A DNA stretch of 64,000 nt from NCBI GenBank assembly GCA_026003255.1, contig BPGX01000006.1:1-64000 (forward strand), written 5' to 3'. The translations under genes were made by a program, and so were the position numbers. Origin of the DNA: Bacteroidia bacterium (GTDB lineage Bacteria; Bacteroidota; Bacteroidia; B-17B0; Aurantibacillaceae). Shown one piece after another: positions 10,170 through 19,893 of the stretch; position 1 is the first letter of the stretch; the number at the start of each line of letters is the position of its first letter. Under the pieces are notes generated by a model. That model was not told the DNA's origin. It did not search any database and was given only the letters and a program-made list of their open reading frames with translations.

Positions 10170-10484
10170 ATGACTCACATAGAAAAAACATCAACTTTTA
10201 TTAAAAAGAGAAATACCCTGCTACCAGTATGCTTGCTAATGGACATTATTGGAGTGTTTACCTATGCCATACCAGGTATAGGAGAAGCCGTAGATTTAAT
10301 TTGGGCGCCTATTTCCGGTGCGGTATATTATTATTTGTTTAAAGGCAGGATTGGAATATTTGGAGGAAGTTTTGCTTTTTTAGAAGAGCTATTACCAGGC
10401 ACAGATGTTATACCCAGTTTTACCATTACCTGGCTTATTAAATATGTGTTTTTAAAAAATAAAACACTAAAGGAATTAGAATAA
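10170..10484 (+). CDS. Small hypothetical membrane protein, 104 aa
   Basis: The protein has a short basic N-terminus and two or three hydrophobic segments (about residues 18-38, 43-58 and 80-95), with Gly/Pro-rich turns such as IPGIGEAVD. It looks like an inner-membrane protein. I do not recognise a named family. It starts 29 bases after trhO in the same direction and may be co-transcribed. No functional motif is visible. Confidence 0.6.
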   Translation: MTHIEKTSTFIKKRNTLLPVCLLMDIIGVFTYAIPGIGEAVDLIWAPISGAVYYYLFKGRIGIFGGSFAFLEELLPGTDVIPSFTITWLIKYVFLKNKTLKELE

Positions 10485-10862
10485 AAAGGTGTTTCAACAA
10501 TAGCTCCATTTTTGTTTTAATAATTTAATTCTATATTTATAAGTTAATTATTTCAATCCAGATTATGCTTTAGAACATACAATTTACAATCGAATATTAT
10601 CAATGTTTATAGAGAATTTTAGTTTTCGCCTTTTTAAATGCAATGCAATTAGTAACCAATCATAATTACTCTAATAATATAAAATGAATAGTCACTAAAA
10701 TAACAGAGGTAATTTTTTCTAACACATAATTTGAAATAAAAAATTAAAAGCGTTTTAAAAAATATTAGCTTAATAAATCAGCCTAAGCTGTTTTTCTGTT
10801 TGTGCATATTAAGACAATCTCTAATAAATAGCCCCAATAGGGGCTATTTTATTAGGTTTACA
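10485..10862. other. Non-coding gap, 378 bases
   Basis: This stretch is very AT-rich and lies between the convergent small membrane protein and the DUF2807 protein. Apart from the hairpin at 10826-10849 I see no open frame, tRNA or repeat in it. Confidence 0.6.
10826..10849 (-). terminator. Terminator after the DUF2807 gene
   Basis: The stem AAATAGCCCC / GGGGCTATTT with a 4-base loop is one of the few GC-rich hairpins in this AT-rich gap. It lies 14 bases past the stop of the minus-strand gene at 10863 and is followed on that strand by a moderately T-rich tract. Confidence 0.65.
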
Positions 10863-12329
10863 TTAAAAACCAACTAATGTTATACCTGCTGTAACAGGGA
10901 ATAATTCCGGTCCGGCTCCCTTTTTAAACATTTGATTTAGCTGATAGGAAGCAAATATATTAAACTTACCGTATCCTAAACGAACCGTTGCTGCATACTT
11001 AAAAGGGTCTAAAGCATAATCTCCTCTGGTTTTATTCTTAAATTCATTTCCAGTAACGGTATAACGTGTTTTTGTTTTTTGAGTGTAGTTATAACCAAAC
11101 ACCACTCCGGCTGCTATATGAAATGATTTTTCTTCTTTTTTATTGCTATTAAACGCAATTAATAAGGGAGCATTTATCCATGAAGTTTTAAATAAGGACT
11201 TATTGTAAAATGTAAGTGTATCTATAAAACCAATATGTTGGTTTTTATCGGGCAGCATGGTAGTATTATTTTTAAAAGCATATTTATGCCATTCAAGTCC
11301 TAAGCCGCTTACAAAGCTTAAATAATTTTTTACTATAGGCAATTCCCATTGCACAAAATTTAAAGCAAGATTCGTACTTCTAAGCAAATCTAGTTCTAAG
11401 TGTTGATTAAAAGGCGCCATACTAAATGAATTATCATAGGTCATGTATGCATTAATTCCCAAATCCAATCCTGCCCAATGTCCAATTTTCTGATGCTTGT
11501 TTTTCTTAGTCGCATTGCCCGATAAATCTTCATTTTCTTTATTAGTCTCTTTGATTTTTGATTCATCAATAATGATAAGCTTTATATCCCCTATGCGCAA
11601 ACGAGTTGTATCTGAACTTTGTTCAAGAGAAGAAGCACTTTTTTTTCTTACTTCACCAGCGCCTGAAACTTCTGCTATTAAATTTTCAGGTTCATTTATG
11701 TAAATTACATCTCCTGCTCCGCTAGCCTTTACTTGTAATTCTTTACTTGCATTTACCTGTGCATCACCAGCTCCGGTAACAGTTAAAGCGGTTTTTTCTG
11801 TTGCTAAGCTAAAAGCTTTTAAATCTCCGGCACCATCAATATTTGAAACATGATTTATTGCATATCCTGTAGCTGTAAAATTACCTGCACCTGAAATTTC
11901 TGTTTTTAAATTTTGCACAGCAAGTATCAGATTGGCACTAGCTGCCCCCGATAATTTTACTTCCAAATTTTCAGCTCTAAGTGTATCTGTGCTTTTCATT
12001 TCAGCTGCTCCAAATAGCTTAACAGATGATATTTCAGGTGTTACTACTATTAGTTTTAAATTATGAGGCTGTTTCATAGGCTTATCGCTTGTAATTTTTA
12101 AAACACCAGCAACTACTTCTGACTTAATAAACTCTTCAAATCCCTCAGAAACTTCAATTAGTAACGATGGACTATTACCATTTTTAATTTCAAAAGAAAT
12201 ATTATCGCCTACTTCAATGGAATTAAAGGAAGCTACATTTCTTTCAACAACTTTTTTCTGCTCTTTTTCACTTTGTGCAAACAGCATGGTGGACAAAGCG
12301 CTTAACAATACAACTATCAACTTTTTCAT
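10863..12329 (-). CDS. Head GIN-domain (DUF2807) protein fused to an outer-membrane-type barrel
   Basis: A signal peptide (MKKLIVVLLSALSTMLFAQ) leads to a DUF2807 beta-solenoid at about residues 30-230. It shows the repeating SGAAS / SGAGN / DGAGD / TGAGD / SGAGD / SGAGE turns that are the signature of this domain. Residues about 270-488 look like an outer-membrane beta-barrel, with alternating strands and aromatic girdles (LGINAYMTYD, GLGLEWHKYAF, RLGYGKFNIFASYQL). DUF2807 proteins are cell-envelope proteins of unknown role. The fusion suggests a surface or periplasmic solenoid tethered by a barrel. It lies downstream of the sigma/anti-sigma pair in the same direction, with 77 bases between, so it could be their target. 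Confidence 0.78.
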   Translation of the reverse strand: MKKLIVVLLSALSTMLFAQSEKEQKKVVERNVASFNSIEVGDNISFEIKNGNSPSLLIEVSEGFEEFIKSEVVAGVLKITSDKPMKQPHNLKLIVVTPEISSVKLFGAAEMKSTDTLRAENLEVKLSGAASANLILAVQNLKTEISGAGNFTATGYAINHVSNIDGAGDLKAFSLATEKTALTVTGAGDAQVNASKELQVKASGAGDVIYINEPENLIAEVSGAGEVRKKSASSLEQSSDTTRLRIGDIKLIIIDESKIKETNKENEDLSGNATKKNKHQKIGHWAGLDLGINAYMTYDNSFSMAPFNQHLELDLLRSTNLALNFVQWELPIVKNYLSFVSGLGLEWHKYAFKNNTTMLPDKNQHIGFIDTLTFYNKSLFKTSWINAPLLIAFNSNKKEEKSFHIAAGVVFGYNYTQKTKTRYTVTGNEFKNKTRGDYALDPFKYAATVRLGYGKFNIFASYQLNQMFKKGAGPELFPVTAGITLVGF

Positions 12330-12406
12330 AATTTATATGTTTTGTATTTATATATTCGGGTTTTTGCGTATGACGCTTCTACTATTTTAAAAGTTACAAC
12401 AGAAGC

Positions 12407-13501
12407 TTATTTTTTTGATGCGGTGTGTGAGATTTCAAATTTATCAGTAATTAGAGCAAATACGGTTTTATCTTCTTTAACTACTTTTTTAATTTTTACC
12501 TTTCTTCCTGTTATATCACTATATCTTTTGCTTGCTAAATCTATTATATTCCAGAATTTAGACTTTTTAATATTTTCATTTGCCGATAAAGCCTCTGCGT
12601 CTGTTTTAAGTAATTTTGAAACAATTAAATCTTCCGGGTTTAAATATTTTTCTTCATTTAATGTTTTAACATTATTTTCTGATATATGTTCTGATTTTAT
12701 TGATTTTTCATTGATATTAACAATCTCTAATTTATCTTTATTTTGTTCTTTTTCAATTTCTTGATCAACCTTTTCAGCAACTTCTATTTCCTCATTTTCA
12801 ATCTTTTCAAGATATTTTGATGTTTGAACTTTTTTATTTTTAAAACTAATTTGTTCTAAATCGAACTTTTGTTCCTTTTGAACATTTACCGGCATTTTAA
12901 ATGTTTCGCTATTGTGTTGTTTTGATTTAAATTCAATCATTGGTCGTTTTGAAGGAGCTGCCAAACCTATAATGTTTTCGTTGTTTTCCTTAGGCAAATA
13001 GTTCCACAAGGTTAAAGCGAATAAAACAATTGCTGCAGCAGAAGCAACATATTTATAGGTATCTTTAAATCTTATAAATGGAATTATAAGCGGTTTTTTC
13101 AGTTTATTTTTTTGTTCAAAAACAATGGAGGTATCAGGCTTTAATTTTAGCTTAGAATATAGATCAACCTTATCTCTTAAAGCTTTTTCATGTTTAATAA
13201 TATCAGTTATTTTACCTTTTTCGTTATCACTTAAAATATTTTCTGTATAAGCAATTGCAACATATTCACTTCCGGATATTTCATTTGCCAATTCAACAGG
13301 AATATCTTTAAATAATGTTTGAACATTAAAACTTAAATTTTCCGGTTCAAGGGAAACATTTTCATACTCACTAAAAACCTTCTGAAATTGAGGATTTTCT
13401 TCTAAAAAACGAAATAATTGTTCAGATTGCTCTGCATTTAAATTACCTTCAAAATAATCTAAAAACCATGCTTCGCAGTTATGTTTATTAATAGCACTCA
13501 T
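12407..13501 (-). CDS. Putative anti-sigma factor, single-pass membrane protein
   Basis: It starts inside the end of the ECF sigma gene (4-base ATGA overlap), the classic sigma/anti-sigma arrangement. The first 130 residues are acidic and cytoplasmic (CEAWFLDYFEGNLNAEQ resembles Bacteroidota anti-sigma N-termini). One transmembrane helix follows at about residues 141-159 (YVASAAAIVLFALTLWNYL), then a long Lys/Glu-rich periplasmic region with many Ile-Glu-Asn segments. No zinc-binding HxxxCxxC motif is seen, so this is not a classical ZAS protein. The role rests on gene order plus topology. Confidence 0.7.
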   Translation of the reverse strand: MSAINKHNCEAWFLDYFEGNLNAEQSEQLFRFLEENPQFQKVFSEYENVSLEPENLSFNVQTLFKDIPVELANEISGSEYVAIAYTENILSDNEKGKITDIIKHEKALRDKVDLYSKLKLKPDTSIVFEQKNKLKKPLIIPFIRFKDTYKYVASAAAIVLFALTLWNYLPKENNENIIGLAAPSKRPMIEFKSKQHNSETFKMPVNVQKEQKFDLEQISFKNKKVQTSKYLEKIENEEIEVAEKVDQEIEKEQNKDKLEIVNINEKSIKSEHISENNVKTLNEEKYLNPEDLIVSKLLKTDAEALSANENIKKSKFWNIIDLASKRYSDITGRKVKIKKVVKEDKTVFALITDKFEISHTASKK

Positions 13502-13983
13502 ACCAACACCTCCTTGCTTCCAATATATTTCTTTAAAAATACACGGGCTCTGAAAATATAAACTTTTACCTGCGACTGGCTTAAACCGGTAATCTGTTCT
13601 ATTTCTTCATATGAATAGCCTTCGTAATCTCTAAGCAAAATTACTGCACGCTGGTCTTCAGGAAGTAAATCTATTGCCTTATGTAATACTTCCTGCACAT
13701 CAGAATATTGATGATTATGACTTAGCGTTTTTAAATTAGCTTCAGATAAATCAGTTTGTTTATTATCTCTTCTTATGCAGTCAATCATAGTTCGATAAGC
13801 TGCGGTAAATAAATATGACTTTGCCTTTTCAGGATTTATGTCTGCACTTTTAATCCACATTTTTTCATAGGTATCTTGAATAATGTCCTTAGCTTTTTCG
13901 CTATCTTTAATACTTTTTAAGATAAAACGATAAAGCGCATCAGCATGCTCTGTAACACATTTATTATATTCGGCTGCGGTCAT
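13498..13983 (-). CDS. ECF-type RNA polymerase sigma factor
   Basis: The protein has 161 residues with sigma region 2 (AKDIIQDTYEKMWIKS, then SYLFTAAYRTMIDCIRRD) and region 4 (LLPEDQRAVILLRDYEGYSY, then EIEQITGLSQSQVKVYIF). No region 1 or 3 is present, as expected for the extracytoplasmic function class. It directs RNA polymerase to a small regulon, probably envelope related, and is held by the membrane protein encoded next. A TACTTTTG promoter core lies 15 bases upstream. Confidence 0.93.
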   Translation of the reverse strand: MTAAEYNKCVTEHADALYRFILKSIKDSEKAKDIIQDTYEKMWIKSADINPEKAKSYLFTAAYRTMIDCIRRDNKQTDLSEANLKTLSHNHQYSDVQEVLHKAIDLLPEDQRAVILLRDYEGYSYEEIEQITGLSQSQVKVYIFRARVFLKKYIGSKEVLV

Positions 13984-13997
13984 TTTATGTGCAAAAT

Positions 13998-14005
13998 CAA
14001 AAGTA
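13998..14005 (-). promoter_or_regulatory. -7 promoter core of the ECF sigma gene (TACTTTTG)
   Basis: The minus strand reads TACTTTTG, matching TAnnTTTG, 15 bases before the start codon. No clear -33 element was found. Confidence 0.4.
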
Positions 14006-14076
14006 TGACGACTTAGGACTTTAAAAGTTACAGAAGATAAAAAAATGTATATTTCTATTTGATTTTCAAGTGCTTA

Positions 14077-15096
14077 TTATGCCCAAACTTTGGTTCCCTC
14101 GCTGCAGTTGGAACATATATCAATTTCTTTTCGCGACTTTAAAACAGCATTTCTAAATCGATTATAAGCCTGGCTTTGCCAAATAGTTTCAAAATTATTT
14201 TCTTGTAAATCGCCCAATTGATGATTAGCATCTTTATCGAAACAGCACGGAACTACTTTGCCATCCCAGGTAATTACGCATGAATGCCACAATTTCCAGC
14301 AATGGTTTAGCAATTTATTTTTAATAATATAGGTTCCATCAGCAAGCTTTTGATAACGCGAAAACTTAGGGTTATCAGGAATAAGCGGATTACCTTTTTC
14401 ATAATTATATACCTGAGCAGTTTTAAATTTTACTTCATCCACTCCCAATTCTTTTGCCAGTTTTAATACCTCATCGGTTTGATGCGCGTTGGGCTTAACA
14501 ACCAAAAATTGAAAAATTACATAAGGAGTATGTGAACATAACTTTCTTTTGGCCTGGATTATGTTTTTAGTTCCCTGTATTACTTTTTCCAAAGACCCGC
14601 CTACTCTGTATTGCTGATAAGTTTCCTGCGATGTGCCATCAATAGAAATAATTAGCCTGTCTAAGCCGCTTTTAATAGTTTTTTCAGCATTTTCAGGTGT
14701 TAAATAATGCGCATTGGTTGATGTGGCAGTATAAATTTTTTTGGATGATGCAAGTTTAACCATATCCAAAAAATTGGGATTGAGATAAGGCTCTCCCTGA
14801 AAATAAAAAGTAAGATAAAGGGTTTTGTTATGAATTTCTGAAATAAATTTCTCGAAAAAATCTTTTTTTAGCATCCCGGTAGGACGAGTAAAACTCCTTA
14901 ATCCGCTGGGACATTCGGGACAACGAAGGTTACATGATGTAGTAGGCTCAACCGCTATACTTATCGGAAAGCCCCACTGAAAAGGTTTTTTACTGATTTT
15001 TGAAAAATAATAAGAAAAAAGCACCAAAAAAGCATTGTAAATCCTGCTGAAACTAAGCTTGGAGAGAAAATTAAAAATGTCTTTAAATTGGGGCAT
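14077..15096 (-). CDS. Radical SAM/SPASM enzyme
   Basis: The radical SAM cluster motif CNLRCPEC (C55, C59, C62) binds the 4Fe-4S cluster and S-adenosylmethionine. The C-terminal SPASM domain has WDGKVVPCCFDKDA and DICSNCSEG, giving cysteines for auxiliary clusters. Proteins of this kind modify peptides or small molecules. Substrates cannot be told from sequence, and no precursor peptide gene was found next to it. It is transcribed away from the SprB-like adhesin. The frame is intact. Confidence 0.85.
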   Translation of the reverse strand: MPQFKDIFNFLSKLSFSRIYNAFLVLFSYYFSKISKKPFQWGFPISIAVEPTTSCNLRCPECPSGLRSFTRPTGMLKKDFFEKFISEIHNKTLYLTFYFQGEPYLNPNFLDMVKLASSKKIYTATSTNAHYLTPENAEKTIKSGLDRLIISIDGTSQETYQQYRVGGSLEKVIQGTKNIIQAKRKLCSHTPYVIFQFLVVKPNAHQTDEVLKLAKELGVDEVKFKTAQVYNYEKGNPLIPDNPKFSRYQKLADGTYIIKNKLLNHCWKLWHSCVITWDGKVVPCCFDKDANHQLGDLQENNFETIWQSQAYNRFRNAVLKSRKEIDICSNCSEGTKVWA

Positions 15097-15203
15097 ACAG
15101 CAAAAATAGCCACATTTACCGGTTTTTAAGAAAAACTAATAAAAATACTTGTAGCCTTTGAGTTTTTTGTATTTTTAAAGTTCGAAATATCTAACAAAGA
15201 ACT

Positions 15204-18200
15204 ATGAAGCGATTAGCATATTTATTATTGATAGCATGTGTTTTGCCCAATATTGTAAAAGCAAATAATGATTCGGGAAATGGAGCAAAAAGCAGCATGC
15301 TTGTAAGTTGTGGTTTTACGTTAAACACTACCATAACTCCCGAAAGTTGTGCGGGATTGAATAATGGTGCTGCAAGCATAACTGCAATCGGTGCTGTTGA
15401 CCCGGTTACTTATGTTTGGCAACCCGGAAATTTATCAGGTGGTTCTCAATCAAATTTAAGTCCCGGAACATATACTGTAATTATTACCGATAATACTGCT
15501 TGCAGTGAAACTACTACGGTTGTAATTCCTGCTGCTGTTCCAATTAACCTTTCTACCTCGATTACACATGTAACTTGTAATGGAGGCACCAATGGAAGTA
15601 TAGATTTAACAGTAAGTGGTGGCGCTGCACCTTACAATTATGTTTGGAGCAATGCAGCATCGGTAGAAGATATCAGCAATATTCCTGCAGGTACTTATTC
15701 TGTGGTTGTAACAGATAATAATGGCTGTCAGCAAAACCTTACGAACATAATTGTAAACCAACCGGCAGCAATTGTTGCTCCTGCAAATATCACACATGTA
15801 AATTGTTTTGGAAACAGCAATGGGGCTATAGACATAACACCTAACGGAGGCACTTCACCATACAGCTACGCTTGGAGCAACGGACAAACAACACAAGACT
15901 TAAGCGGACTAACAGCCGGTAATTATGGATTGACGATAACCGATGCAAATTCTTGTCAAGCTTCATTTAGCTATACCGTAAATCAACCACAGCAATTAAC
16001 ATTAGTGCTACAACCTACCAATATAGATTGTTTTGGGAATAGCAACGGGGCTATTAATTTAACCGTTGTTGGAGGAACATCACCATATTCTTACAGTTGG
16101 AGCAATGGAGCAACAAGTGAAGATATAAGCGGATTAACTGCAAATACCTATTCAGTAAGTGTTACCGATGCAAATAGCTGTAATGCTAATGGCTCTGCTA
16201 CTATTACTGCTCCTTCTGCTATTACCTTAAGCACCAATGTAAACAACGCTACTTGCAGTGGTGTTAATAATGGAACGATTGACTTAATTTTAAACGGAGG
16301 AACCGGGCCTTTTACATTTTTTTGGAGTAATGGTGCCACCACCGAAGATATAACCGGACTTGGAGCGGGAACCTATACTGTTACAGTTACCGATGCAAAT
16401 GGTTGCCAAGCAAATACCAGTGCAATAATTTCTCAACCTACATCTATCAACTTAACAACGGGAAGCACACCTTCTACCTGCTCGGGCAATACAGGAACAG
16501 CAACAGTGAGTGCCAGCGGAGGATCTGGCTCTTATACCTATCAATGGAATGACCCATCAAACCAAACAACTCCTACTGCTATTAATTTAGCAGCAGGGAC
16601 TTACTCGGTAACTGTTACAGACGGTACAGGATGTGTTACGGCAACATCGGTAATTGTAAGTTCTTCATCAGGGCTATCTGCTACAGCAGCAGTTACAAAC
16701 GCTACTTGTTATGGAGCAAGTACCGGTGCAATTGATATAACAGTAATTGGAGGAAATGCTCCATTTTCCTATGTTTGGAGTTCAGGAGAAAACACTCAGG
16801 ATATTTCCAATAAGCCAGCAGGCTCGTATTCATTGCTAATTACTGATAACACTAGCTGTACCTATTTTATTTCGGCAGTTATCGGACAACCGAATCCTCT
16901 TTCTTTAAATTTTACCCCTCAAAATCCATCATGTTATAATGGAACTAATGGTCAAATTTTATTGTCGGTTGCAGGAGGAACAGCTCCTTATTCCTATTTA
17001 TGGAGTAACAATGCTACAACTCAAAATATATCAGGATTAAGCCCAAATAGTTATTCAGTAACTGTAACAGATTTTAATAACTGTACAGTGGGAGGTACAG
17101 TAAACTTAAGTAATCCTCCAATTCTTTTACTAGGATTTAATACCACCAATGCAACCTGTAATGGAGCAAGTACTGGAGCTATTGATTTAAATGTACAAGG
17201 AGGAACGGCTCCATATACTTACATTTGGAATAATGGTGCTCAAACTGAAGATATCAGTAATATTCCTGCAGGTTCATACACTGTTACTGTTACAGATAAT
17301 AATAACTGTACTGCTGCAATAGCCATAAACGTTTCAGAACCGGCTCCTTTAAATATCAGTTTAAACAATGTAAATCATTTATTGTGTAATGGTACTGCAA
17401 ATGGAGCTATTGATATTTCTGTTTCAGGAGGAACATTACCCTACTCTTACACTTGGAATAATGGTGCAAACACTCAAGATTTGAGCGGATTATCAGGAGG
17501 TAACTATACTGTTACAGTATCTGATTTTTATAATTGTTCATTAAGTCAAACTTATACCGTAAACGAACCAAATGCTATTGTAATTAATATTACAACCACA
17601 CCGGCTGATTGCGGATTTAATAATGGTTCGGCAGTTGCAAGTGTTAGTGGCGGAACTCCAGGATATTCATATTTATGGAATACTACTCCTCCACAAACTT
17701 CATTAACTGCCAATCAGTTGGCGGCAGGTGGTTATTCATTTACCGTTACTGACCAAAATGGATGTATTGCATCTGAATCTGCTATCATTACAAGCGTTGG
17801 TGGACCAATCATCTCTTTAGATTCCCTTATAAACTCTAAATGTGCTACATTATTTAATGATACCGTAATTTCTTACACCAATGATGGAGCAATTTATATT
17901 TCAGTAACAGGTGCAACGCCTCCATATACCTATCAATGGAGTAGCGGACAAACCACACAGGATATTAGCAACTTACTTCCCGGAAACTATCTGGTTACAG
18001 TAAGAGATGTTAATTTCTGCTTATCTACCATGAGTTTTACCATTATAGGTCCAACTCCTTTAACCTATGACATTAGTACTACCGATGTTTTATGCAACGG
18101 ACAAAGTAATGGAGCAATTGATTTAACAGTAAATGGAGGAACACCTCCCTATATATATTTCTGGAATAAAAATGGAAATTTAATTGCTCAAACAGAGGAC

Positions 18201-18803
18201 TTAAGCAATATATCAGCCGGAACTTATGTATTGCAATTAAACGATAACAATAATTGTATCAGAGGAGCAAGTGTTACAATAGGCACACAATCTTCACCTA
18301 TAATAATTGGAATAAATGATAAATCTGACGAGAGCTGCGATGGCAAATCAGATGGTAAACTGGAAGTATCTGTAAGTGGAGGAACAGCTCCATATACTTT
18401 TGCTTGGTCTAATCAGGCAACAACTCAAAACATATCGGATATTCCAAAAGGGAATTATACACTTAATGTTACCGATGCCATTGGCTGCAATGCCACACAA
18501 AGCTTTATTGTTGGCGTAAAAGGAGCATGTACAGACATAAATATTCCAAACTCGTTTACCCCAAATGGTGATGGCGTTAATGACAAATGGATAATTCGTA
18601 ATCTGGATAAATTCTCACAAAATACTGTGGAGATTTATAACCGCTGGGGGCAATTGATTTTTAGCACAAATGGTTATAATGACTCTAATGCATGGGATGG
18701 AACATATAATGGGGAGCAAGTTTCTTCGGCCGTATATTATTATTTTATCAACTTAGGAAATGGAAGTGATTTATTTAAAGGAACTGTAACTGTTGTTAGA
18801 TAA
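15204..18803 (+). CDS. SprB-repeat adhesin with T9SS type B sorting domain, 1199 aa
   Basis: A signal peptide (MKRLAYLLLIACVLPNIVKA) is followed by about 14 SprB-type repeats of roughly 75 residues. Each has a CNG/CFG-type cysteine, a GAIDL-like strand, a GGTAPYSYxW core, EDISGL, and AGTYTVTVTD before the next unit. The C-terminus (about 1105-1199) is the gliding motility-associated type B domain (IPNSFTPNGDGVND, YNRWGQLIF, WDGTYNG). In Flavobacterium, SprB is the moving adhesin of gliding motility. Repeat proteins of this kind are exported through T9SS. The PorP/SprF gene begins 14 bases downstream, as for sprB-sprF. Whether this cell glides cannot be told from this window. Confidence 0.88.
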   Translation: MKRLAYLLLIACVLPNIVKANNDSGNGAKSSMLVSCGFTLNTTITPESCAGLNNGAASITAIGAVDPVTYVWQPGNLSGGSQSNLSPGTYTVIITDNTACSETTTVVIPAAVPINLSTSITHVTCNGGTNGSIDLTVSGGAAPYNYVWSNAASVEDISNIPAGTYSVVVTDNNGCQQNLTNIIVNQPAAIVAPANITHVNCFGNSNGAIDITPNGGTSPYSYAWSNGQTTQDLSGLTAGNYGLTITDANSCQASFSYTVNQPQQLTLVLQPTNIDCFGNSNGAINLTVVGGTSPYSYSWSNGATSEDISGLTANTYSVSVTDANSCNANGSATITAPSAITLSTNVNNATCSGVNNGTIDLILNGGTGPFTFFWSNGATTEDITGLGAGTYTVTVTDANGCQANTSAIISQPTSINLTTGSTPSTCSGNTGTATVSASGGSGSYTYQWNDPSNQTTPTAINLAAGTYSVTVTDGTGCVTATSVIVSSSSGLSATAAVTNATCYGASTGAIDITVIGGNAPFSYVWSSGENTQDISNKPAGSYSLLITDNTSCTYFISAVIGQPNPLSLNFTPQNPSCYNGTNGQILLSVAGGTAPYSYLWSNNATTQNISGLSPNSYSVTVTDFNNCTVGGTVNLSNPPILLLGFNTTNATCNGASTGAIDLNVQGGTAPYTYIWNNGAQTEDISNIPAGSYTVTVTDNNNCTAAIAINVSEPAPLNISLNNVNHLLCNGTANGAIDISVSGGTLPYSYTWNNGANTQDLSGLSGGNYTVTVSDFYNCSLSQTYTVNEPNAIVINITTTPADCGFNNGSAVASVSGGTPGYSYLWNTTPPQTSLTANQLAAGGYSFTVTDQNGCIASESAIITSVGGPIISLDSLINSKCATLFNDTVISYTNDGAIYISVTGATPPYTYQWSSGQTTQDISNLLPGNYLVTVRDVNFCLSTMSFTIIGPTPLTYDISTTDVLCNGQSNGAIDLTVNGGTPPYIYFWNKNGNLIAQTEDLSNISAGTYVLQLNDNNNCIRGASVTIGTQSSPIIIGINDKSDESCDGKSDGKLEVSVSGGTAPYTFAWSNQATTQNISDIPKGNYTLNVTDAIGCNATQSFIVGVKGACTDINIPNSFTPNGDGVNDKWIIRNLDKFSQNTVEIYNRWGQLIFSTNGYNDSNAWDGTYNGEQVSSAVYYYFINLGNGSDLFKGTVTVVR

Positions 18804-18817
18804 CAAAAAAGAAAATT

Positions 18818-19780
18818 ATGAGAAAACTATATATCTTACTTATTGCACTATTTGGATTTAAGGCTTACGCTCAGCAATTGCCTTATTACAGCCAATACAT
18901 GTTTAATCCTTATCTGATAAACCCGGCAGCAGCCGGAGCCAGCGAATTTGACCCAATTGCTATTGGCGTAAAAAACCAATGGATTGGATTAGACAACGCT
19001 CCACGCACGCAAATGATTAGCGGCAATACGTTAATTAACAAAAGAACTGCTGCAGGCGGTTTAATTTACAGCGATAAAACAGGCCCAATGAGCCGCTTAG
19101 GAGCACAAGCTTCTTATGCTTATCATTTACCGGTTACTGAAGGTGGCGCAAAATTGTCATTTGGTATTTCAGGAATGATTTATCAAACATTCTTAGATAA
19201 AACCAGTCTTACAACTGACCAGCCGGGTGATATAGCCATACAAAGTGGAAATGATAGAGCAATAGCCCCTGATGCTACCTTCGGAATGTATTTCTATAAC
19301 ACCAAATACTATGTGGGATTCTCTGTTCCTCAACTAATAGAAAGCAAATTAAAATACAGCGGAACCGGTAGTGCAGAAAATAAATTAAGCCGTCATTATT
19401 TCTTTACCGCAGGTTATCGCTATGGATTTAAAGATCATTTTGTGTTAGAGCCATCGTTTTTGGTAAAGTATGTAAATGGAGCACCTGTTCAATATGATTT
19501 AAACACTAAGCTTCATTATAAAGAATTTATTTGGGCGGGTATATCATACAGAAATCAAGAAAGTGTAATTCCTATTCTAGGAATTAATTACAATCAGATT
19601 AGTTTAGGTTTTGCTTACGATGTTACATTAAGCAATTTAAGAACACACACATCCGGATCGATGGAAGTATTTTTTGCGTTTAACTTTAATCGTAAGAAAA
19701 AAGATACTACTCCTGTTATTGAAGTTGGAAAAGATGAAGAAGAAAATAAAGAACCTGTAAAAGATAATATTGGTCAATAA
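18818..19780 (+). CDS. PorP/SprF-family T9SS outer-membrane protein
   Basis: The protein has 320 residues with a signal peptide (MRKLYILLIALFGFKAYAQ) and the family start QLPYYSQYMFNPYLINPA, then beta-barrel strands. Family members such as SprF are needed to export or anchor specific type B-sorted adhesins. It sits 14 bases after the SprB-repeat gene, so it is very probably that protein's partner. An acidic C-terminal tail (EVGKDEEENKEPV) extends beyond the barrel. A strong terminator follows at 19808-19838. Confidence 0.9.
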   Translation: MRKLYILLIALFGFKAYAQQLPYYSQYMFNPYLINPAAAGASEFDPIAIGVKNQWIGLDNAPRTQMISGNTLINKRTAAGGLIYSDKTGPMSRLGAQASYAYHLPVTEGGAKLSFGISGMIYQTFLDKTSLTTDQPGDIAIQSGNDRAIAPDATFGMYFYNTKYYVGFSVPQLIESKLKYSGTGSAENKLSRHYFFTAGYRYGFKDHFVLEPSFLVKYVNGAPVQYDLNTKLHYKEFIWAGISYRNQESVIPILGINYNQISLGFAYDVTLSNLRTHTSGSMEVFFAFNFNRKKKDTTPVIEVGKDEEENKEPVKDNIGQ

Positions 19781-19807
19781 TAAAAATACAGCAATAGTTA
19801 ATAAGCC

Positions 19808-19838
19808 AAAGGGCTGCTCGAACGAGCAGCCCTTTTTT
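19808..19838 (+). terminator. Strong rho-independent terminator
   Basis: The stem GGGCTGCTCG / CGAGCAGCCC with a very short loop is followed by a run of six T. It closes the plus-strand SprB/SprF unit and lies between the two convergent T9SS modules. Confidence 0.88.
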
Positions 19839-19893
19839 GGCCCCTATGAAAAATTGCTACACCTATGTAAAATGCAGCAATTTAACATAAATA

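Noticed and set aside
12342..12764. Plus-strand open frame of 140 codons opposite the anti-sigma gene
   Set aside because: It is low-complexity Leu/Ser/Phe-rich antisense sequence, with no start context, and the minus-strand gene is well supported.
14077..15096. RiPP-type peptide modification cluster around the radical SAM/SPASM gene
   Set aside because: No short precursor gene, transporter or peptidase was found next to it, so a peptide product is not supported.
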